NCBI GenBank assembly: GCA_007258455.2
Contig: VDFB02262634.1
Span: 62,001 to 126,000 of the forward strand
Reading direction: 5' to 3'
From: Sequoia sempervirens
Lineage: Eukaryota; Streptophyta; Pinopsida; Cupressales; Cupressaceae
Length of the DNA: 64,000 bases
Shown here: positions 56,261 to 64,000 of the stretch, one piece after another
Numbering within the stretch: position 1 is the stretch's first letter
Layout: each line of letters opens with the position of its first letter
Made by a program: the position numbers and the translations under genes
The notes under the pieces: generated by a model
Seen by the model: the letters and a program-made list of their open reading frames with translations, nothing else
The model's database searches: none
What the model was told of the DNA's origin: nothing

Positions 56261-57070
56261 TATGAATTTAATAAGCTATTGGATTAATAGTATAGTCAAC
56301 AAGAATTTCATTCTATGACAGAAAATCTCAACATGGATTTCGTTCTATAGAATAGGGTTATGGGTATTTGAAAAATTCTTTTGAGCTAAAACAAAAGAGT
56401 ATTTTTATATTTTCTCAACAACGATTTCATTATGTAAAATAGGGTAGAATCAAGGGAAAAGACATGAATCAATAGTATCAACCATCAAATACAAAAAATT
56501 CAAAACATAGGACCCTAATCTCAACAAGGATTTCAATCTATAGAATAGGTTATGGGTATTTGAAATATTTTTTTGAGCTAAACTAAAAGAGTACTTTATA
56601 TTTTCCATTATGAATTTAATAAGCTATTCCAATTACGGGAAAATTATACGAATCTCCTACTTGGCATATGCATATATTTTAAAATTATTGGTATTTGAAA
56701 AAAAAAATTAAGCTAAAATAAATGAGTATTTTTTATATTTTCCATTATGAATTTAATATGCTATTCCAATTACAAGAAAATTACCAATAATTACAAGTCA
56801 TCTCCATATATTTTCCAACAAAGGGTTGTTGAAAAAAAAAGTCAAGCTAAAATAGAAAGAGTACTTTTCTATTTTCCATTATGAAGTTAATAAGCTATTC
56901 TAATTTATAGTACAGTTGTAATGACAAAAAATCTCAACAAGGATTTCGTTATGTAGAATAGGGTTATAAATATTTGAAAGATTCTTTTGAGCTAAAATAA
57001 AAAAGTACTTTTATGTTTTCTATTACAAATTTAATAAGCTATTTCAATTTATAGTATAGTTGTAATAAAA
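56216..57070 (+). repeat. AT-rich tandem array, about 6 units (second site)
   Basis: The same unit as 24120-24740 (tatttgaaagattcttttgagc, aaaataaaagagta, cattatgaatttaataagct). Its tail 57071-57640 matches 24741-25560, including the AT-palindromic end, so the two sites are copies of one dispersed repeat. Confidence 0.75.
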
Positions 57071-57640
57071 AAATCTCAACAATGAAGCACAAATGAACAT
57101 CAAAGTATAAAATGATAAAATAATATTACCAACAATCTCTATGCCATGATTGAATCACATTCATTGCTCTTCTCCATTTTGTTTGATATCAAAGAATTCA
57201 ATAGTAGTTTTGGTCGTCTCTAGCAAGCTAGGGTTTAAATGAAAGTGATAGGTCTTTTCCTATAGAAAACCAAAAATTGAATGAAGCGTCAAGATCAAAT
57301 GATGAAGATCATTCGATAAGATTGCTTGAGAAGCAATGAAATAGGGTTAGGGAAAAAATAGGGTTTAGTTAGGGGTGAATGGTGGAGATTAGGAGATATT
57401 AAAACCTTATCAAGGGTGGAAATTAATTGAGATGTGAAGGGCTTAGAATGGCACAGATAAAGAGAAGGTATAAGAATGACACAAATAAAGAGGTTGTGGA
57501 ATAAATTAAATAATTATAAAAATAAATATTTAATAACATAATGTAAAAGGTGGAAAATATTTGAAAATTAATTTAATTATAGAAGAAAATACTAATGAAT
57601 AATTAAATAATTAATAATAATAATAATAATAATTATTATT

Positions 57641-59079
57641 ATAGGACATGTGCGAATTGATTTTTCATTTTTTCTTTATGTTAATAGTTAACATTAAGGT
57701 ATATCGATTTCATAATTGTCGGTCCATAACAGTTAGCATTAAGGCATATCGATTTGATTATTGTGTAAGGGACCCAACTTAGACTTGATTTACCCTGCTT
57801 CCACTTGTTTAGGGTTTTAGTTTCATTAGCTAGCTCTACCCAATGTGACATTGCCTATCCCATCAATCATTATGTTTTTCTATCACCACTTTTATGTAGC
57901 TCTTGTCTTTCATTTTCCTGATTTTTGCATACCCTGATATGAGGCCTCATGCTCATGATACTAATAAAGCTTGTGTCTAGATAGTTATTTTTTGCGGTCC
58001 ACAGCATGTGTGGGTTTTTAGATATTTGTGGTATGGTTATTCTTTAGCCATCCTTTTATTTAGTCCCTTCTGAGAAAGGTTTTATTGCTATTTGGGTGCC
58101 ATATCGTTTGCATCTTTGTTTCAGTATTTTTTATGGCTAAAGAGCATCGTCTGTTTGATATAGATCCACCCATCTTCCTCTATTCTAGAAAGAGTTAGTT
58201 GGTGGCCATTGTGTTGATTACTGATAACCACCTTGAGGGTTTTGTCTGGTCATTGGAGCGTTACTGTGCCAACAGATGCCAAAGGTTGTGGTGTAATCGT
58301 TGTCCCATTAGATTTCTTGCTATTTTGGAGGGGTTTTGGCATCAACCCATCTGGGTGAGGGTGAGCCACTCCCCCACAAACTTTGACTTTCTGAAGTAGT
58401 TTTATTATCTCATTCATGTTGGGGAATTTTAGTGGGTATCTACCTTTCATGCTTTTGAGGACTCTTAGTGTTAGTTTCCTCTCCACCCTCTTTTTGTAGC
58501 AGTCGAGAGGCCAACGTCATATTAGCATTCATTGGTAGAGCAATTTGAAGATTATAGATAAGCCTTATTCCCCATTATGGGTGTTGTTTTGTATTAGTGG
58601 TTATAGTATTAGGGTTTTTCTTTACAACAGTTTGTATTTTTGTAAAGTGAATTATAAATGTTGTAAAAATTAGGGCTTCTATATTGGATTTTTGTCCCAT
58701 ATTAAAACTTTCAAAAGGAAAGTGCTTTGTAATAGATTAGTGAATACATACCATTGACTCACTGGTTATCTTCCTGTAGACTGAATGTCTATATGTTATC
58801 TAAATGAATATCAGTAATTTGTTGTGTATCGGCGCTCATTGTAGACTATGTTTCATTGATCTTTGCTTTTAATTTATTTATGTGATCTATCATTTAAATT
58901 AATTTGAAATTGATTTCTTTTAATATCTCCATCGAGGTAGGCTCTATGTCATCGGGTATAATTGATTCTAATTTTTCTTTCTCATGGCTAACCGTTCTTA
59001 AATTATTTTTTAGTATGATATTATACTGACATAAATTGTCACCAGTGACAATTTTGTATGGTTTAGCTCCATCTTTTGA
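57641..59079. other. Spacer, no gene recognised
   Basis: Mixed sequence with only short unsupported ORFs. Two nearby units (57702 and 57738) share agttaacattaaggtatatcgattt or a variant. The stretch 58600-58850 has the look of an old LTR or element end, but no partner is found in the window. Confidence 0.35.
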
Positions 59080-59352
59080 TCTTGAAGGTGGTTTTGTAAT
59101 GTATCGAGGTTTCTATTTCATTAAAATGTGTTGTAACAAATATCTTGGAGTGGTGTTGTAACATCTTGTAAATGTTCACATTGCTCTGGGACCTTTATTT
59201 CACTAAAATAGGCCTTAATTGATGTCTTGGGACAATGTTGTGAAGTGTTGTAAACACTCACATCTTTCCAAGACTTCTATTTCACTAAAGTATACTTTAG
59301 TTATCCCTTTGCAAAAGTGTCGTAAAACATTCATAAAGAATAATTAATGTTA
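59080..59352 (+). mobile_element. LTR fragment related to LTR P U3
   Basis: Plus-strand words such as gttgtgaagtgttgtaaacactcaca and cctttatttcactaaaataggcctt resemble LTR P U3 read on the minus strand (gtgttgtaaagtgttgtaacaca). A short decayed relative, without defined ends. Confidence 0.45.
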
Positions 59353-59640
59353 CTGAAGATGGTCGGATTGACTAGGTAACCATGCTCAAATTTTCCATCA
59401 ATATAGCCAGTAACAACACTTCTAATAGATGATGTTGGCTCAAATTCATCAAAGTTGAATTTATAATTAAATTTATTAATATGCATAAATTTTTATAGTA
59501 GTAATACAAAGGTCAGTCCCTATTCAATGAATTATTTAAAATATTGGTTACATGCAAGGACCTCCAAGTGCTTGGGTAGACTCAATCTTCTGCTTTTTCA
59601 TATCTACTAAAGGAACCTCTGACAGCGAATGAGAACATCA
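59353..59640 (-). pseudogene. Second ARID-HMG-type fragment
   Basis: A shorter copy of 55283-55580, same orientation. The minus strand encodes SSIRSVVTGYIDGKFEHGYL and, upstream, EVPLVDMKKQKIESTQALGG, with the intron between kept. The residues here (VTGYIDGKFEHGYLV) are closer to what I expect for the family than in the other copy. Confidence 0.55.
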
Positions 59641-59977
59641 AAGAGAGAGAACATCAAACAAAACAACGTGGTGGATCACATTACACACATGCAAACACAC
59701 AAAAGAAAAAGAGAAAATGAAAATGCAAAGACTAGTGAGCAAAATGCGAGTTAACCATCGAGCAAGTCATCCACCTCCCAATCTTAGTTAGTATAAGCAG
59801 AAGGTGAATAATGTAGCTAATGGAAATGGAAAATGCATTACTAGGACAAGGCTAGCAATGTCTTGTCCCCACTGGGTGCAAGTAAAGAATGAGCTAAGGT
59901 AAGTGATGGGAAAGGTCATGCAATAATGAGAATAGAATGTTCTACAACTATGACATGATAAGGAGTTGGAAAGTGTT
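59641..59977. other. Spacer, nothing recognised
   Basis: Purine-rich sequence without a supported feature. Confidence 0.4.
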
Positions 59978-60382
59978 TTATGGAATTACTGGATAGCAAT
60001 TATCACCATCAAAATGATACCTACTCAATATTTCTTTCAATTGATGACACTCATCACTTCTATGTCCAAGAACATGACGATATGTGCAATGTAGAACATT
60101 GGCATCTTTAGGATATATCACCAACCTATTCATAGGTGATAATAATATTAGTCCTTTGTTTAAAATTATTTGCAATTTCCATTCACATTTAGGTGGTGGA
60201 TGGAGAGGAAACTTGACTTTTTGTAACTTATAAGACCTCTTGTGTTTGCTACATTCACCCTTTTCTTGAATGGAAGGAGGAGGACCCAAAGTGATCCTTG
60301 CATCCTTTTCATTGTTATCAGTCAAGGGGTGCTCTTGAGGAAGAAGGACATTTATATCAGGAGGGAAATCAAAGATCACCAT
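59978..60382 (-). pseudogene. Gypsy gag C-terminal fragment
   Basis: An open frame of 134 codons ends with LHCTYRHVLGHRSDECHQLK, then EILSRYHFDG. This matches the CxYHxxxGHxTxxCxxLKxxI zinc-binding tail of plant Gypsy gag, with Thr-Tyr for the usual Cys spacing. An upstream Pro/Lys-rich part (FPLHPPPKCEW) also fits. Probably an isolated fragment; no pol next to it. Confidence 0.6.
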
Positions 60383-61153
60383 GCCATCATCATGAAGCTA
60401 TAGATATTTCTAGGAGGCTTGTTATTATGAGAAGGATTTTGATAACCTAATCTCATTGTATTTTCATCATTTAGTTTTTTCTCTAAGAGTTGATGAATGC
60501 AATATTCAATGGTTTTGTCACATCCTTGTTTTCTCTAAATGGTAAAACATTTTCCATAGGTTTCTTGAAGATTTATTGGAGTATTGGTTACTTTTTTATC
60601 ATAAAATGGTCGATTCAATGTGTGTTTAGAAGAACTAGTTTCAACATGTGTAGGGAACTTAGGTTCATCATTTGTTTCAAGATGTAACTAACTAAACATA
60701 TCAGGAGGTGGTACTATAGGAAGGTCTTAGTCTTATTGTTTCATGGATGGATAAAAGGATGAATTAGCTTCAAGGTGTAGACATGCAAAATATGCCTACA
60801 TGTCAATCCAGTAGTTTAATCAAATAACTTTCATTTCATAAATTCACTTCATCATTACACCATTTAAATAAATCAATAAAATCCTAACACTTCATTAATT
60901 AAAATTTATCTTGCATCATCATCCTTTAATTAAATAAACTAAAATTTATTTAATTAAAAGCCTAAAGTCATATTCCATCCCTCTTTGATTTAGATAAATC
61001 CAAATATTTGAGTCAAATTGGTCAAACTCACCTAATCATCATTAAGCTAATCTAATCCTAATTAGCCTAACCTAACCACCCATCACATTCTCTAGATTTT
61101 GCCACTTCCACAAATAAATCAATTTATTGATTTATTAAATCCAACATTTTCCA
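60383..61153. other. AT-rich spacer, nothing recognised
   Basis: Between two minus-strand gag-like frames. Short ORFs only. Confidence 0.4.
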
Positions 61154-61576
61154 TCAACATGGCATCTTTGAGGAATATTCCCTCAAATTTTGATTCAAAA
61201 TGTTCATGTTTGGAAAACTTGTACTTGGCATGTTCATATTTGGGATGTATGGATTTGGTGGGATGACGTTTGGTAGATTCATGTTTGGCATGTTGGGATT
61301 TGATGGGATGATGTTATTCATTTGAAGGCTCGTGAATTGATTATTTGGTTGGTGGATTTGTAGGTTTGGATTTAGATCTACCATCGGGAAATGTGTTCCA
61401 ATCTTTGATTTGGTTATACTCTCATTTGTTGTACTATTGATATAATTTATGGAAGGTAATGATCCCATGTATGGTTTGTATAGATGTGAGTGTTGATAAT
61501 CCATTGGTTTCAGAAGGCTTTGATAACTTGGTTGACTTAGATTACTCATGATGTATGGATCAAGTTTGTATTCCAT
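61154..61576 (-). pseudogene. Asn/Pro/Met-rich frame, possibly gag linker
   Basis: 140 codons open, with a repeating NPNMPNMNLPNVIPPNPYIP and a further PNMN copy. The Pro-rich style recalls the middle of the P-element gag (27216-28157), and it lies on the same strand as the gag tail to its left. Assignment uncertain. Confidence 0.35.
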
Positions 61577-61798
61577 GTTCCTCTTGTGTTTTGACCTTGT
61601 TGCAAAGGTTCTTAGGACTAATGATGAGACAAAGGATGAAAGAGGTGAATGATATGAGAGTTGAATGTTTTAGGGACTTTGGATCAATGCTAGACTTAGG
61701 GTTTGATTTTGATTGGTTTGATTGGATTTGGATAATGATTTGCACCACCATTACCCATATCAGCATCATTCCTTGATTTAGGGCTTCCCCCTTTACCT

Positions 61799-63550
61799 AG
61801 CACCAATCACTCCATCCAAATCAATCCACCTAACACCAATCAAGCCATCACATCAAATCCTTTGAATATACCATCGACATCACACCAACAAAGGGTATCT
61901 AATCAAATGACAATGTCAATCCTGACAAATCAAAATGTGGTCTCCTAAGGACCTATCACCTTAGTCATTCCAACCATCACTATCCCTTCAATCATTCCAA
62001 CCACCACTATCACACCCATCATATCTCAAACCCTCACGATCACTCCAAGCATATCTCAACCACTCATCACTACATCCAACACAATTCTAAATCCATGACC
62101 ACTACCACCAAAACCAAACGCAACAAGACAACATGACATTGCACTAAAATCTCACCATGCCTACCAAAAGGCCATCCAACAATATCTAGCCACACAACAA
62201 GCAACACAAGCTCAACAAGTGTAACAAGCCTCTCAAGCTGCCCAACAAACACAAGCACAAACACAAAAAATTACAATTGTTGAGAACAAGGATCAAGATG
62301 AATCCATCACTGAGCACCTTGAAGCTATGTCTACTTCATCCAATGATCAAATCAACATATGTCAAAAGTCACTTTTCAATCATGATCAAAATCCACCAAC
62401 AATACTCGACAATGATCCAATTCAAGAAATGTCAACATCATTTGACCCTTTGGTTGAAGACATTGGTAATTCCTCCACCATAATTGTTGAAAATAATGAT
62501 CAAGATCTCTCCATCGACAAACTCCTTGAAGATGTTTCCACCCCATCCGATGATCAACTCACCATACATCAAGAGCCACTTTTTAGTGATCTCTTTCAAG
62601 CAGTGTTAGGATTATTTGATCCTATTGAAATAATGCATGATCTGTTCACCTATGATCATGTTGAAAATGTCTCTACATTGCCTTATGAGTTAGAGGACAT
62701 ATCTCAAGAATTTATTCCAAAGCATGATCAAAATATTTCACCAAGGTCTAGCAATGGTCCTTTCCAAGACATGGTTACAGATACTAAAGGAACCCTGAAC
62801 TTGACGCTTGAGGATATTGTACCACTTACCATGTCTAATGAAAAAATCCAAGAACCCTTTGTAAGCAATCCATCCTTTGAAACTGACCCATGTCAAGAAC
62901 TTGATCCAAAGCATGTCGAAAGCAACCCCGAAATCTTTCAAGATCGAGAATTTGTATCTTCAAGATACTACAATAATCTAATGGGCACTCTCCTATCTAT
63001 GCAAGATGATCATATCCATGTAGAACACAATCCTCCATCTACCTGTGAGATGCTTTCTATAGATGGACACGTAGATGATCTTCATTTAGAACAGGATTCC
63101 TTTACTCCTAATATTATTACACAAAAAGAGAAGATTATTGATTCCTACAATCAAACTGAATTGTCAACATCAAGATCAGATATATCCAAAATCCATACTG
63201 AAGACATCAGGTATGCAGATATCCAATATTATCCACTCAAGGAAACAAGTCAGATAGAACAATATAGTTCAGAGTTAGTGGAGCATCCAATCGAAATAAC
63301 ATCATCTACGATGCCCATTTATCAGAGAATACATTCTAAGAAAGAGCTCTCGGAATAGGAAAAATCAAAGCATGAAGGTACTACTTCCATAATACTGGGG
63401 GTAACTTCATCTCAAGCAAACATCAACATAGGGAGCATGAACAGTCCTTATGATGAAACTAGTGTCAAACTACAACCAGCCATGCCATCAATCTTCATCC
63501 ACCCATCACCCTGTCCACAAATTGGGACCAACGTCAAAAGGAAGATTTGA
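61799..63550 (+). pseudogene. Unrecognised plus-strand ORF, about 580 codons with a few stops
   Basis: One frame from about 61799 to 63550 is broken only by stops near 61947, 62094, 62220 and 63356. Order: Thr/Ile/Ser-rich part, Ala/Gln-rich part (ATQQATQAQQ, AAQQTQAQTQ), then acidic repeats: ENKDQDESITEHLEAMSTSS and ENNDQDLSIDKLLEDVSTPS are two copies of a unit of about 68 residues. The C-terminal part is Glu/Asp/His-rich with no domain I know. It could be a retroelement accessory ORF, but no element ends are visible. Confidence 0.4.
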
Positions 63551-63658
63551 ATTTCAAAGTATGAAGAACATTATCAAAGCAAAAGAAGCTGATAGGAAAA
63601 ATCAATGGTATGAAGATTACAAGAGATAGGAAAAACAATTTTTTTTTTTAATTTCAGG

Positions 63659-64000
63659 CTAATTACATTGAGAAGGTGTTGTAGAGATTTCATATGGAAA
63701 CTAAAAAGTTGTCAGCACACCTTTGCCTAGTCATGTTAAATTGACTAAGGATATGTGTCCAAAGATAATAGAGGAAGAAAAAAATTCCAAGGTACATAAT
63801 GCTTCAGCTATAGGTAGTTTAATGTACATCATGGCATGCACAAGACCAGATATTGCACATGCTATAGGAGTTGTTAGTAGGTATATGAGTCATCATGATG
63901 TTGAGCATTGGAATGTGGTAAAATGGATTCTCAGGTACTTAAGAGGTACATCCAATAGATGTTTATATTTTGGGGACTCTAATACTGATTTAAAAGGCTA
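63659..64000 (+). pseudogene. Ty1/Copia RT-RNase H fragment, runs off the window
   Basis: Reads NYIEKVL, stop, RFHMETKK, then after a frameshift STPLPSHVKLTKDMCPK, SAIGSLMYIMACTRPDIAHA, GVVSRYMSHHDVEHWNVVKW, RYLRGTSNRCLYFG. These are the end of RT and start of RNase H in plant Copia elements. Upstream RT is absent, so the fragment is truncated on its left. Confidence 0.85.

Noticed and set aside
57480..57640. AT palindromes as an origin or matrix-attachment site
   Set aside because: Low-complexity AT sequence shared with 25150-25560 as part of a dispersed repeat; no specific signal.
58199..58486. Short ORFs on both strands near 58.3 kb
   Set aside because: They overlap on opposite strands, have no domain and no support from a second copy.

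Overview
The window is plant nuclear DNA, probably from a gymnosperm or another seed plant with a large genome. This is inferred from its make-up: AT-rich sequence packed with old, nested LTR retrotransposons, broken pieces of plant-type genes (a BAHD acyltransferase, a Mei2/terminal-ear1-like RNA-binding protein, an ARID-HMG protein), and no compact or operon-like gene arrangement. I see no intact host gene, rRNA, tRNA or CRISPR array. Nearly every coding-looking stretch is a decayed retroelement or pseudogene.

Layout. (1) Positions 1-18527 are one copy (block 1) of a duplicated retroelement mosaic. Block 2, its partner in direct orientation, covers 28829-54053. Each block has been hit by a different Ty3/Gypsy element, and the other block preserves the empty site. 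Element A (242-11635, minus strand, 11.4 kb, TSD gtaac, Asp-type primer-binding site) sits in block 1. Element B (33091-51204, plus strand, 18.1 kb, TSD caagg) sits in block 2. (2) The mosaic itself holds a minus-strand LTR (P), a plus-strand LTR of the same or a related family (Q) with a conserved plus-strand ORF and a 99-bp minisatellite beside it, minus-strand protease and RT remnants, and the tail of a Ty1/Copia gag. (3) Positions 18528-28156 are the most host-like stretch: a diverged tandem array, a BAHD pseudogene, a 1.8-kb inverted duplication of a PAM2+RRM gene fragment, AT-rich repeats, and the gag of the P element. (4) Positions 54054-64000 hold the rest of the Copia gag, two ARID-HMG gene fragments, AT-rich repeats, Gypsy gag remnants, an unrecognised plus-strand ORF and a Copia RNase H fragment running off the end.

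The most unusual object is element B. Its 5' LTR is about 7.6 kb, and a single reading frame of about 1,340 codons lies inside the LTR, upstream of the LTR's own TATA box, that is in U3. The 3' LTR keeps only the last 2.4 kb, including the end of that ORF. In the genomic RNA this ORF would lie 3' of gag-pol, where env-like or accessory ORFs sit in other plant Gypsy elements. Element A carries a protein of similar layout (globular N-terminus, Ser/Pro and charged linker, helical C-terminus) in its internal region after integrase. Element B also has an archaeal-type RNase H domain between protease and RT. Its reading frames are broken only by nonsense codons, nearly all explained by C-to-T transitions, with no frameshift over about 3,600 codons.

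Limits: similarities were judged by eye. Identities, ages and family assignments were not computed, and names rest on remembered family motifs.
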